Origin: Dyadobacter sp. CY312
Lineage (GTDB): Bacteria; Bacteroidota; Bacteroidia; Cytophagales; Spirosomataceae
Reading direction: 5' to 3'
Assembly: GCF_021390535.1 (NCBI RefSeq)
Contig: NZ_JAJUXG010000011.1
Coordinates: 310,001-374,000 of the forward strand
DNA length: 64,000 nt
The stretch's first letter is position 1; the number at the start of each line of letters is the position of its first letter. Below are positions 8,982-18,473 of this stretch, one piece after another. The notes beneath the pieces are model-generated. The model searched no databases. It worked only from the letters and a program-made list of their open reading frames with translations, and was not told the DNA's origin. A program made the position numbers and the translations under genes.

Positions 8982-10119
8982 AGCGTAAAATATGTGTAGT
9001 CATCACTGCCCGGGCAAGTTACAGCAGGATAAAAACGGCATTAATTGCTATCCAAGAACATCCTTTACTGACATTACAATTGGTTGTGAGTGGAAGTGCA
9101 TTATCAGAAAAATATGGCTCTGTGATCAACCAGATACGATCAGACGGATTTGATATTACCGCATCCTTCTCAAATGTTATGGAAGGGAGTGGCACTGCCG
9201 ATTCTGTCAAAACAGTCGCTCTGGCGATGATAGAGCTGTCCACTTTGTTTAGTCATAATAGACCCGACGCTGTAATTACAATTGCTGACAGATTTGAAAC
9301 AACTGCTACCGCAATGACCGCTGCTTGTATGAACATACCTCTGGTCCATACACAAGGCGGAGAAATTACGGGTAACATTGATGATAAGGTCAGAAATGCA
9401 GTGACTCAGTTCGCTGATTATCATTTTGTTTCTACTGATCAGGCTGCCGAACGTGTGATTAGCATGGGCGCCAATAAAGGAACTGTTTTCGTTACAGGTT
9501 GTCCTTCTATTGATCTGGTCTCAGAAGTTTTCAATCTGCCTCAACCTGACTTTAATCCGTTATCCGAATATGGTGGTGTAGGTCCTTCTTTTGATTTGAG
9601 CAGTGGATATCTGGTTGTGATGCAACATCCTGTGACCAACGAATATCTCTTCTCGGGTGACCAGACTTTGCAAACATTGCAGGCGATTGAAAAACTTGGA
9701 AAACCTGTGTTTTGGTTTTGGCCAAATTCCGATCCGGGAACAGAAGGTGTTTCAAAGACGCTTAGAACCTATCGGGAACATCATCCGGCAGCAAACATCC
9801 ATTTGTTTAGATCAATTGAGCCAGTTCATTTCTCAAACTACTGAATAATTCTCTGTGTCTGATTGGTAATTCCAGTGTAGGGATACGGGAGTGTGCATCG
9901 CTTGGAGTGCCTGTTGTAAATATCGGGAGCCGGCAGGAAGGTCGCGAAAGAGGATGTAACGTGATTGATGTGCATTATGACAGCGATGCTGTTGTGGACG
10001 CAACGAAAAGGCAGATTGCTCACGGACATTATCAGCCCGATCCTGTTTACGGAAACGGTAATGCGGGAAGAAATATGGCTGAAATTCTGGCTGAAATTTC
10101 ACTAAACACGCCCATATAA
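8978..10119 (+). pseudogene. neuC: UDP-GlcNAc 2-epimerase (hydrolysing), apparent one-base frameshift
   Basis: NeuC converts UDP-GlcNAc to N-acetylmannosamine and UDP, the first step of sialic-acid synthesis. The first 289 codons encode MKRKICVVITARASYSR, ITIADRFETTATA, HTQGGEITGNIDDKVRN and TGCPSIDLV, then stop at 9844 after PVHFSNY. The C-terminal third continues at once in another frame: FLKLLNNSLCLIGNSSVGIRE, quoted in part as CLIGNSSVGIRECASLGVP, then NIGSRQEGRERGCNVIDV, ending at 10119. One missing base near 9829-9831 (CATTTCTC for an expected CATTTTCTC) restores a 380-residue protein of normal length. This is either a sequencing error in a T run or a real mutation that would block the pathway. 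The start is the ATG at 8978 overlapping the neuB stop; an upstream ATG at 8948 is less likely. Confidence 0.9.
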
Positions 10120-10120
10120 C

Positions 10121-10828
10121 ATGGAGGTAAAACCCCGAATACTTGCCATCATTCCTGCCAGAGCCGGATCTAAAGGCGTTCCTGGTAAAAACATGCGTAT
10201 GCTTGCAGGAAAGCCCTTGATTCATTACACGATCGTATCTGCATGTGAATCAGGTATGTTAGATACTGTTTTTCTCTCAACCGATTGTGAGAAAATCCTA
10301 AGCTTTGGGACTAGTTATCCGGAAGTTCAGGGATTACTGCGACCGAAAGAACTGGCACATGACGATACGCCCATGATGGATGTGATCACAAATATGATCC
10401 ATTATAGTGATAAGCTTGGCTTGTCATTCGACTATGTATGCCTGTTGCAGCCCACAACTCCGTTTCGCACCAAGCATTTAATCGACAAAACCATAACTTA
10501 TCTCATTGAACAACAGGGCGACAGCCTTGTAACTGTCCGTAAAATTCCTGACAAATACAATCCGCACTGGGCTTACGAAAATCAGCATGACTATCTGAAA
10601 CTTGTGACGGGTGATAAGGAGATCATTTCAAGGCGGCAGGAATTGCCGGATACGTGGCACCGCGACGGGCAGGTTTACATTACACATATGGATGTGATAC
10701 GGGCAGGACATTTATATGGAGAAAAACTTGTTGGCTTTTTAAATGAAGATTCTCCTGATGTAAATATTGATAGCATGCAAGACTGGCTCCTGGCCGAAAC
10801 AATTGCAAAAAATGGATTCCAGTCGTAA
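10121..10828 (+). CDS. neuA: Acylneuraminate cytidylyltransferase (CMP-sialic acid synthetase)
   Basis: NeuA activates a nonulosonic acid with CTP to form the CMP-sugar used by sialyltransferases. The 235-residue cytoplasmic protein opens with ILAIIPARAGSKGVPGKNMR, the CTP-binding loop of the family, followed by GKPLIHYTI, FLSTDCEKI, the Gln/Pro motif LLQPTTPFRT and WHRDGQVYIT. Length and motif order match single-domain NeuA proteins. The gene begins one base after the neuC reading frame ends and overlaps the next gene by 17 bases. Confidence 0.94.
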   Translation: MEVKPRILAIIPARAGSKGVPGKNMRMLAGKPLIHYTIVSACESGMLDTVFLSTDCEKILSFGTSYPEVQGLLRPKELAHDDTPMMDVITNMIHYSDKLGLSFDYVCLLQPTTPFRTKHLIDKTITYLIEQQGDSLVTVRKIPDKYNPHWAYENQHDYLKLVTGDKEIISRRQELPDTWHRDGQVYITHMDVIRAGHLYGEKLVGFLNEDSPDVNIDSMQDWLLAETIAKNGFQS

Positions 10829-12194
10829 AAAAAGCTTGTTGCTTCTGATCACCAACAGCTACGCCGCCATCAACATAATTCACAGCGGGCTTATTAAACC
10901 ACTGGCTTCTGAATATGATATACGGCTTATTTCCAGCCTGATAGGAAAGAGAGAATTATCAGAAATCAATAAACACTTTAATATTCAAATGCAGCAAATT
11001 CAAGTGCCATTATTCGAAGAAAGCTACTTGCTGAGATTTCTGAGGCAGCTTGAAAAAGCCGTGTTCTTTCATCATTTTAGGATAGAAACCCAAAAGATAA
11101 AAGATCAGCAATCATCAATCCTGTACCGCTACGCCGTTGATATTTTGTTGTCTCTTATCGCGTCTATACGTTTAACAAGCGGCCTTTTAAAGCTTTTACG
11201 AAAGATAATTATTCTGTTTACCGGCAAAAACCGCCACGTCAAAAGCTGGAATTTGCCCGATTTTGACGGCGTGATTTCCACCTCCCCGCTCGACATCCGG
11301 GAGAACACAATAGTCAATCATCTCAAAATCAAAAGTACGCCTTCCCTGGCGATCGTCATTAGTTGGGACAATCTCACTTCAAAAGGAATTATAAATGCAA
11401 ATCACGATTGTGTGTTGGTCTGGAATCAATTTATGGCTCAGGAATATGATCTGTTTTACAAAGTTTTTAATATCACAAAGCAAAAGATATTCATTACCGG
11501 AGTTCCCAGATTTGATGTTTACTACAAACCTCTGCCACCGCAGTATGCCGCTGAATCTATTCGCAACAAATTCAATATTTCGAATGAACATAAGGTGATG
11601 CTTTTCGCAACCAGCGCTTTAAACCATTGCCCGAATCAGGTAGATATTCTTGAACACCTGTTGGAATACGCAGCACACCATTCCTCAGCAACCATTCTTG
11701 TGCGCTGCCATCCTGCGGATGATTACAGGAAATACAGCCGATTTGAGAACGAACAGAATTTCCGAATCTGGCATTCGGAGAAAACATCACTAAATCAGAC
11801 GTTTTCGAATACTATTCCTGATTTGGATGTACTGCTTAACCTTGCTTCCATGCTTAAAACGTGTGATGTGTGTATTCAAATTGCCTCCACAATCAGACTG
11901 GAAGCAGCAATTTGTAACAAACCCTGCATCTGCATTGCCTATGACGGAAATGAAATATTGCCAGAAAGTCATTCAGTGAAACGCTTTTACTCCTATTCAC
12001 ATCAAATTCCACTTAACAAGCTTGGATTGGATCAGTTCGCTTATAGTAAACCTGAATTGTTTCTAACCCTGGATAAGCTTCTCGATCACGCTCCGAAAGT
12101 TGATCATACTGATAAGATCCAGAAATTTGTTCACCACACTGCTCCCGAATCTGTTGCTATAACTATGAAATATATACGTGAATGGTTGAGCTGA
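10812..12194 (+). CDS. Unassigned GT-B-like protein in the sialic-acid operon
   Basis: This 460-residue protein is not firmly assigned. The ATG at 10812 (MDSSRKKSLLLLITNSYAAI) is preferred to an ORF start at 10767, because the extra residues would lie inside neuA. It has two Rossmann-like halves. The second half contains VISWDNLTSKGIINANHDCV, VWNQFMAQEYDLFYKV, FITGVPRFDVYY, ILVRCHPADDYRKY and ASTIRLEAAICNKPCICIAY. The pattern of ITGVPRFD followed by a late His-Pro and an E-rich acceptor region resembles GT-B transferases and CDP-glycerol-type transferases of capsule loci. Its position directly after neuA makes it a candidate sialyltransferase, but that is inference. No signal peptide is seen, so it should act in the cytoplasm. 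Confidence 0.7.
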   Translation: MDSSRKKSLLLLITNSYAAINIIHSGLIKPLASEYDIRLISSLIGKRELSEINKHFNIQMQQIQVPLFEESYLLRFLRQLEKAVFFHHFRIETQKIKDQQSSILYRYAVDILLSLIASIRLTSGLLKLLRKIIILFTGKNRHVKSWNLPDFDGVISTSPLDIRENTIVNHLKIKSTPSLAIVISWDNLTSKGIINANHDCVLVWNQFMAQEYDLFYKVFNITKQKIFITGVPRFDVYYKPLPPQYAAESIRNKFNISNEHKVMLFATSALNHCPNQVDILEHLLEYAAHHSSATILVRCHPADDYRKYSRFENEQNFRIWHSEKTSLNQTFSNTIPDLDVLLNLASMLKTCDVCIQIASTIRLEAAICNKPCICIAYDGNEILPESHSVKRFYSYSHQIPLNKLGLDQFAYSKPELFLTLDKLLDHAPKVDHTDKIQKFVHHTAPESVAITMKYIREWLS

Positions 12195-13597
12195 TGATAA
12201 GCATATTGAAAAGAATATTGGTCGCTGTAAGTCTGGTTTGTTTTACCGGACTTCTGATACCTTCTATCTTCAAGATCGGCGAAAACACTTTTCAGAGTAT
12301 TGTGGTGCTGTCGTTTTATGTCTATTGCGCTGTTTCACTGTTTGTTCATTCGCGGCACAAACTGTTCTTTGTACTGTCTTTACCAATCTTTACTCAGTTT
12401 CTTCACATCTTTCAAAAATACGCTTTTACCACCGGGGCAAATTCATTATGGAGGCTGCTACCATACATCATCCTGAATGTATATCTGCTTCATTTTCTGG
12501 CCGGGCGTCACCGAACAGATCAAACTAAAAATCCCCTGGTGACTGTTCTGTGGTTCATAGCAAGTGTGCTTTTTCTTTCCATTTCACCGAACCTTAAAAA
12601 TATCATTTGGGGTGGAATTACACTATACATTTTCACAATTCCACTCTTGTTTTCCTATTTACAAATCGCCTGTCAGGCGCATGATTTCCAGCAGGAACTT
12701 GATAAATACCTATGCCTGCTTTTTATTATTTTGGGATTGGGCACGTTCGGGCTGGTGTACGCAGGCGCTGGTTACAAAGGCAGTGACAATTTGCTTGCAT
12801 CGCGTAACATTGCAGATACCAATGTTACCATGGCGTACTTCATTTTACTCTGGCCGTTTGCCTTGCTTTATTCCGTAAAAAACAAAGCCTCCCTATGGCT
12901 GAAAGTGATACTGATGGCCATCTTTATTGGTGTGGTTGCCTTGTCATTCTCGCGAGGTGCCGTCTTTCTTGTTCTTCCGTTTATCCTTGTCACAAGCCTG
13001 ATGACTTCTACTTTTATCGATCTGAGACTATTATTTGCTGTTGTACTTTCTGGCTATCTGTACCGTTCAAAAATTGCCGGGTTTATGAACGTACAAGACT
13101 TGCTGTACTTCTGGCAGCTTCGGTTTGCGGACATGGGTTCACTAAACAGCATGTTAACAAAACTTGAAACCATAAGCGGAAGAACGGAAATTCATAAAGT
13201 TGCTTATTCCCTTTTTTTACAAGAACCGCTTTTGGGGCATGGGATTGGCAGTTTTGAGCTACTCGGCCCCGGATTCAGAGAAGCGCATTCGCTTTGGTAT
13301 ACGCTCCTTGCCGAGCAGGGAATTATCGGTACCATTTTTATGTACAGCTTGCTGGCAGCAATGCTGTTCCAACTCTATCGCTTCGCTTCAACAAAAGAAA
13401 GAATATACTCAACACTTCTGATCGCATTCATTTGCTTCTTTTTATTCAACCATACGGTCGGCAGTACATTTGTAATTCTTCCTGGTAAAAGCATCACTGT
13501 TAACTGCATCGCACCGCTGTTGCTCATGTGTATGCATTTTTATGCAAAGAGCACAAGAAAGCAGCCGTTCCAACTCAAACCGTCTGCTGGCGTATGA
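12194..13597 (+). CDS. Wzy-type polysaccharide polymerase / O-antigen ligase family
   Basis: This protein of about 467 residues is almost entirely membrane helices (roughly ten to twelve). It carries the family's periplasmic loop near residues 320-390: SGRTEIHKVAYSLFLQEP, LLGHGIGSFELL, REAHSLWYTLLAEQGIIG. This is the Wzy_C/O-antigen-ligase signature, with the conserved His, Gly and Glu-Gln-Gly positions. In a Wzx/Wzy cluster it most likely joins repeat units on undecaprenyl pyrophosphate. The ATG at 12194 overlaps the previous stop by one base (TGATG); an ATG at 12182 is also possible. The gene ends in an ATGA overlap with the flippase gene. Confidence 0.88.
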   Translation: MISILKRILVAVSLVCFTGLLIPSIFKIGENTFQSIVVLSFYVYCAVSLFVHSRHKLFFVLSLPIFTQFLHIFQKYAFTTGANSLWRLLPYIILNVYLLHFLAGRHRTDQTKNPLVTVLWFIASVLFLSISPNLKNIIWGGITLYIFTIPLLFSYLQIACQAHDFQQELDKYLCLLFIILGLGTFGLVYAGAGYKGSDNLLASRNIADTNVTMAYFILLWPFALLYSVKNKASLWLKVILMAIFIGVVALSFSRGAVFLVLPFILVTSLMTSTFIDLRLLFAVVLSGYLYRSKIAGFMNVQDLLYFWQLRFADMGSLNSMLTKLETISGRTEIHKVAYSLFLQEPLLGHGIGSFELLGPGFREAHSLWYTLLAEQGIIGTIFMYSLLAAMLFQLYRFASTKERIYSTLLIAFICFFLFNHTVGSTFVILPGKSITVNCIAPLLLMCMHFYAKSTRKQPFQLKPSAGV

Positions 13598-14910
13598 ACT
13601 TCATCCGGTCCTTCTCTTTTACGTTTGGAACGAAGGTAGTTTCGCTTATTCTCGTTTTGCTGTCAAGAGTTGTTTTGGCCCGCCTCCTCGGACCAACCGG
13701 ACTGGGATCTTTTGGCAGCGCATTAAATTTAACAACCGTCATTTCACGATGGGGTTCTGTTGGAATTGCTCCTGCCACACAGTTTATGAGTGGTAAATAT
13801 CAAGATTCTAAAAATCCTATTTTAACTTACACAGTGCTACTTTCACTGATTTTGGGCCTGGGCAATATGCTCGTTGCTCATGTTTTCGCAGAGGAAATAG
13901 CGAATTGGCAATTCGCTGAGAGCTCATCTGCTCAGGGCATATTTCGTCAGCTTCTTCCGTTTCTTCCAATTATAATCCTTTCCATGGCACTCCCTATAAT
14001 GTTGCTTGGTGCAGGAAGATATCAAGCTTATTCTCTCACACAGATCATTCCGCTGCTAATCCAGACCCTCATTTTACTCTCAGCCTTTTGGCAGGCAGCA
14101 ACAATGAAAACTGTGGTAATTGCTCAGATTTCCTATTGGTTGTCAACAGTAATAATCGGTTTCACTCTGACTGGATTCCCGAATTTCCAATTGGGATTTG
14201 ACCGTGGTCTGTTACATACTTACATCAACCTTTCGCTATCACTATGGCCGTTAGTCGTTTTTCAGTTTGGTATGGCACGACTTCCCGTTTTAATCGGAAG
14301 TCAGTATCTTGACAGTCCCAGACTCGGTCACTACTTACTGGCTTTAAATATAGCCGAAGCATTCCTGATTGTACATGGTTCCATCGCGCCAATTGTATTT
14401 AATCAAAAAATAAGCAAACTAGCCGGTCGGGAAACATTGGCAAGAACAATACGATTTTCCAACCTGTTGCTTCTTTCCGCTTTGATAATGACCTGCCTGA
14501 TCGGAAAACCTATTTTCACTATGCTTTTTGGTTATGAATTCATTCCAAGCTGGACCTTGTTGCTAAAACTCTTTCCATGGGTGATGGTTCACGGTATGGT
14601 CAATATTTTTCTCAATTATCTTATCGCAGCAGAAAGAAAAAGGCTCGTCTACTTCATACAATTTTTATCGTTCGTTGGGTTGATCATTAGTGGCACCATT
14701 CTGTGTTCCTTGTACGGGTCCGACGGGCTGTGCATGGCCGCATTATGTTCATCGCTTACAGCTTTTATCTTCGCCTATGTGGTTTTGATAAATTCTAAAA
14801 CTGAAAAAATAACAATTGCTGCGCTCTTTATACCAGTCAGTCAGGACTGGAGATATCTTTATGCTCTGTTGTCCAGGTTGAAAACATCAAAAAGGGCAAC
14901 CGATGGATGA
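13594..14910 (+). CDS. Wzx-type lipid-linked repeat-unit flippase
   Basis: This 438-residue protein has about twelve predicted membrane helices and the N-terminal pattern of polysaccharide flippases: SFSFTFGTKVVSLILVLLSR followed by VVLARLLGPTGLGSFGSA. It should move undecaprenyl-linked repeat units across the inner membrane for the polymerase. The ATG at 13594 is preferred to an in-frame ATG at 13528 because it overlaps the polymerase stop codon as ATGA and begins directly with the first helix. It overlaps the following glycosyltransferase gene by eight bases. Confidence 0.88.
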   Translation: MNFIRSFSFTFGTKVVSLILVLLSRVVLARLLGPTGLGSFGSALNLTTVISRWGSVGIAPATQFMSGKYQDSKNPILTYTVLLSLILGLGNMLVAHVFAEEIANWQFAESSSAQGIFRQLLPFLPIIILSMALPIMLLGAGRYQAYSLTQIIPLLIQTLILLSAFWQAATMKTVVIAQISYWLSTVIIGFTLTGFPNFQLGFDRGLLHTYINLSLSLWPLVVFQFGMARLPVLIGSQYLDSPRLGHYLLALNIAEAFLIVHGSIAPIVFNQKISKLAGRETLARTIRFSNLLLLSALIMTCLIGKPIFTMLFGYEFIPSWTLLLKLFPWVMVHGMVNIFLNYLIAAERKRLVYFIQFLSFVGLIISGTILCSLYGSDGLCMAALCSSLTAFIFAYVVLINSKTEKITIAALFIPVSQDWRYLYALLSRLKTSKRATDG

Positions 14911-15883
14911 GGGCAAAATCTTAATTCTCGGGAATATACCTCCGCCCATTGGTGGTGTTACCATTCACACCTCCCGATTGGTGGATAGCCTTAAAGAAAG
15001 AGGTTATAAACGCTTTTATTTCCTAGATTTAAGAAAAACATCCCTTTTGTCAATACTTGCTGCACTCATGAAGTTTCCGGTCGCGCATCTGCATACGTCG
15101 CATGTGTACTTTCAACTTTTAGCCTCAGTAATATGTTTGGTAATGAAAAGAAAACTGATCATTACCTATCATGGGAACCTGGGACGATACCGTACCTTCA
15201 AAAACTGGGTTGTCAATTTGTCCTGCCGGTTGTGTTATATACCAGTTGTCCAGAATCAGGGTAGCCTGAAAATCGCATCCCGTTTAAATAACAGAGCGCT
15301 GCTCCTATCTTCATTTTTACCAACAAAAGCATTTATTTCTCTGGATGTCGTCAATGTAGTAACTATTGTAACCTTGAAACAGCAATACGCCTACGTTTTT
15401 TGTACCAACGCTGGTAATGTAACCTTTGACAGGTCAGGAAATGAGACATACGGAATCCTTGCGTTGATACAAAAATTCACAGCCTTGCCGATGGCAGCAC
15501 TCATCATTTCTGATCCATCAGCCAGGTACTTACAATATGTAAAAAAGCAATTAACCTTGCCAGGTAATATTATATTCATTTCCACATTACATAATTTTTC
15601 CGACGTACTGACTTACTCCGACGCTTTCATTAGAAATACTACCACAGACGGCGACTCCATTTCCATACATGAAGCTATTGAAAGCCAGGTTCCGGTATTC
15701 GCCACGGACTGTGTATCCAGACCGCCAGAATGCATGTTATATCACCACATATCAGAAATCGATCTGATTGCCGCCCTTCAACCAAAACAACAAGACGATC
15801 AGAAACTTAGGCTTAAAATAAGAAAAGAAGAGGACGTTGCAGGTAGGTTAATGAATCTGTATGATCAGTGCCTGAGCACCTAA
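14903..15883 (+). CDS. GT4-like (GT-B) glycosyltransferase
   Basis: The 326-residue protein looks like a family-4 glycosyltransferase. The donor-independent N-terminal half opens with ILILGNIPPPIGGVTIHT, whose GG-rich loop is typical, and contains VAHLHTSHVYFQLLA and LIITYHGNLGRYRTF. The C-terminal half has DAFIRNTTTDGDSISIHEA, a form of the conserved D-x-ER-P-E/G-x-SIxEA pattern at the nucleotide-sugar site. It is somewhat short for the family (about 370 residues). It is the last gene of the operon; the cluster thus has only one or two recognisable glycosyltransferases and no priming transferase, which must be elsewhere. Confidence 0.85.
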   Translation: MDEGKILILGNIPPPIGGVTIHTSRLVDSLKERGYKRFYFLDLRKTSLLSILAALMKFPVAHLHTSHVYFQLLASVICLVMKRKLIITYHGNLGRYRTFKNWVVNLSCRLCYIPVVQNQGSLKIASRLNNRALLLSSFLPTKAFISLDVVNVVTIVTLKQQYAYVFCTNAGNVTFDRSGNETYGILALIQKFTALPMAALIISDPSARYLQYVKKQLTLPGNIIFISTLHNFSDVLTYSDAFIRNTTTDGDSISIHEAIESQVPVFATDCVSRPPECMLYHHISEIDLIAALQPKQQDDQKLRLKIRKEEDVAGRLMNLYDQCLST

Positions 15884-16417
15884 AAACTTTTGAAGAAATA
15901 CCTGTAAAAAAACAAAGGCATAGAAAAACTTCCATGCCCTGTTTCACACTATACACACACTATATTTTAAATATCTATATATCTTACTTAGATGATTCTT
16001 TTCTTGGCATTGATACCGCAAAATAACAAATTAAAGTATTCAGAAAAAAACTTTACGTGATGAATTTCTTAATTCTAAGGCTTTTGTAATAAATTTTCTC
16101 AGCAAAGAACTTCACAACCGAGCTAAATATTAATAATTTGATTAAATATGATCTACAAGACACCTTAAAACCGCTGACGCCTCGTTATTTTCGCACCCGG
16201 AAATTGATTGGTTATTATCATACTTGGATCACCGATAACTTATAAATAACGTTATTCTGTAACTGATGTTGCAGTATGGCCTTAAATGAGCTGATTAGTT
16301 TGTTACCCCATAAAATTCCGTATGCTTTTTGGACATAAAAATGGACAAAAAAGCAAAAAAACCTGTTAAGCTGACATAAAGGGTTATATAACTCTCATTA
16401 CCGGATCATCACATTTT
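15884..16417. other. Gene-free AT-rich interval between the polysaccharide operon and dnaG
   Basis: No coding region, tRNA or recognisable RNA was found in these 534 bases. A weak five-base-pair hairpin (GGCAT/ATGCC, about 15917-15940) near the operon end could be a poor terminator. A 12-base perfect palindrome, AATAACGTTATT, lies at 16245-16256, about 160 bases before dnaG. No full TAnnTTTG promoter was recognised. Confidence 0.5.
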
Positions 16418-18421
16418 ATGCGCATTAATCCCGAAACCGTCGATAGGATCAAGCAAACTGCTGACATAGTGGAGGTGGTCGGAGATTTTGTGTCTTTAAA
16501 GAAAAAGGGAGCCAACTACTCGGCTTGCTGCCCTTTCCACAATGAAAAGACGCCATCTTTCAATGTCAATCCGGTAAGACAGATATATAAATGCTTCGGT
16601 TGCGGAGCGGCGGGAGATGCCATTAAATTCGTAATGGATGTCGATGGGATCGGCTATGGTGAAGCATTGCGTTACCTGGCCGATAAATATGGGATTGAAA
16701 TAGAGGAAGAAGAGGTAACCAATGAAGAGGCTGCAAGGCAGAATGCACGGGAAAGCCTTTACATTGTTTTAAATTATGCTAAAAACTTCTACCAGCAGAA
16801 ATTACATGAAAATGATGAAGGCCAGGCAATTGGTCTGAGTTATTTCCGTGAAAGAGGTTTTAGTAACACAATCCTCAAAAAGTTTGAGCTGGGATATAGT
16901 CTCGATAACTGGGACGCCTTTTCCAAAGATGCACTGGAAAAAGGTTACTCGCAGGAAGTACTGGAAAAAGCGGGACTACTTATTCACAAAGAAGGAAGCA
17001 GCACTGCCGGATATGACCGCTTTCGAGGAAGGGTCATTTTCCCGATTCACAATGTGGCGGGTAAAGTAATTGCTTTTGGAGCAAGGATACTCAAAACAGA
17101 TAAAAATCAACCTAAGTACCTCAACTCTCCGGAAACGGAAGTATACCATAAAAGTGAAATTCTTTATGGTATTTATCAGGCAAAAAATGCAATCCGCCAG
17201 CAGGAGCACTGTTATCTGGTTGAAGGTTACACGGACGTGGTGTCGTTACATCAGGCAGGTATCGAAAATGTGGTTGCCTCCTCCGGAACCTCGCTCACCA
17301 CGGAGCAAATCAGGCTGATAGGCCGGTTTACACCTAACATTACCATTCTTTATGATGGCGACGTGGCGGGTATCAAAGCTGCACTGCGAGGGCTTGATCT
17401 GGTACTCGAAGAAGGATTAAATGTAAGCATCGTTTTGTTTCCCGACGGCGATGATCCCGACAGTTATGTTCGGAAAGTAGGCGCGGAAGCTTTTAAGGAA
17501 TACCTGCGCAAGGCTTCAAAAGACTTTATTACCTTCAAAACGGAGACCTTGTTGCAGGATGCCGGTAACGATCCTTTCAGGCTGGCAGCTGTGATTGGTG
17601 AGGTGGTGAACAGCATTATCAAAATACCGGATGCCATTAAACGGCAGGTATTCTTTCACCGTACATCAGAAATGATGAAGGTGGATGAGCAAATGCTGAT
17701 CACGGAGGGGAATAAACTGCTGCGCAAACAGCAAACTCAAAAACCTCAGGAGCGAGGCAACAGACAGTCCGGATTTGTTCCGAACGGACCAGCCGATATA
17801 AATACAACATCAGGACCCAATACGGATAGCAGCCCATTCGACGGTCCGCCTGATGATTTATTTGGCCCGCCAGGAGAAGAAATACAGGAAGCGACAGTCC
17901 AGTATTCAAGGTTGTATTATCAGGAGCAGGCATTTATTAAATTACTGGTTCTTTACGGAGCAAAAGAGCTGGAACCGGGTATCACTGTTTGCCAGTACGT
18001 GCTTGGTGAAATTCAGGACATCAATTTCAAAGATTCCGTTTTTAGTCATTTATTGACTCTTTTCAGAGAACATTATGGTAGAAACACGGTGTTAGCAACC
18101 GAGTATTTCCTAAATCATCATGAGGCGGAAATTCGGAATTTAACCATCGAATGGCTGACACCTAAACATGAACTGAGTGAACTTTGGTCTGAAAAGTTTG
18201 AAATATACGTTCCCTTTGAAACAGATGTTCTCGACAAAACAGCTTTTGTAAATATTCTGAGACTGAAAAAAGCATTCATCGAAGAGAAAATGAAGATTTG
18301 TCAGCAGCAGCAAATTCAGGCAAAAACTGTTGAAGAAGAAATAGCCGTGATGAAAGAGTATCTGTTTTACAAAGGCATCAGCATGGCCGCCGCAAAAGAA
18401 TTGGGAAGTGTGGTCGGCTGA
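16418..18421 (+). CDS. dnaG: DNA primase
   Basis: DnaG makes RNA primers at the replication fork. The 667-residue protein has all three parts. The CHC2 zinc finger has ligands Cys38, His41, Cys59 and Cys62 (CPFHNEKTPSFNV, CFGCGAAGDAI). The TOPRIM catalytic core reads CYLVEGYTDVVSLHQAG, ILYDGDVAGIKAALR and FPDGDDPDSYV, giving the metal-binding acidic residues. The C-terminal helicase-binding region follows a Pro/Gly-rich linker (about residues 440-495). The gene is alone on its transcript or shared with the lysR-type gene 52 bases downstream. Confidence 0.97.
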   Translation: MRINPETVDRIKQTADIVEVVGDFVSLKKKGANYSACCPFHNEKTPSFNVNPVRQIYKCFGCGAAGDAIKFVMDVDGIGYGEALRYLADKYGIEIEEEEVTNEEAARQNARESLYIVLNYAKNFYQQKLHENDEGQAIGLSYFRERGFSNTILKKFELGYSLDNWDAFSKDALEKGYSQEVLEKAGLLIHKEGSSTAGYDRFRGRVIFPIHNVAGKVIAFGARILKTDKNQPKYLNSPETEVYHKSEILYGIYQAKNAIRQQEHCYLVEGYTDVVSLHQAGIENVVASSGTSLTTEQIRLIGRFTPNITILYDGDVAGIKAALRGLDLVLEEGLNVSIVLFPDGDDPDSYVRKVGAEAFKEYLRKASKDFITFKTETLLQDAGNDPFRLAAVIGEVVNSIIKIPDAIKRQVFFHRTSEMMKVDEQMLITEGNKLLRKQQTQKPQERGNRQSGFVPNGPADINTTSGPNTDSSPFDGPPDDLFGPPGEEIQEATVQYSRLYYQEQAFIKLLVLYGAKELEPGITVCQYVLGEIQDINFKDSVFSHLLTLFREHYGRNTVLATEYFLNHHEAEIRNLTIEWLTPKHELSELWSEKFEIYVPFETDVLDKTAFVNILRLKKAFIEEKMKICQQQQIQAKTVEEEIAVMKEYLFYKGISMAAAKELGSVVG

Positions 18422-18473
18422 GTTCGTTTCGGGCAATTAGAAATTAATTTAAACGCTTTCGTAAAGATCAAAA

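Noticed and set aside
9833..10225. 130-residue minus-strand ORF across the neuC/neuA junction
   Set aside because: The plus strand encodes the neuC C-terminal motifs and the neuA start here, so this is a shadow.
15884..16417. tRNA or small RNA gene before dnaG
   Set aside because: No cloverleaf-compatible sequence or conserved RNA was recognised in the AT-rich interval.
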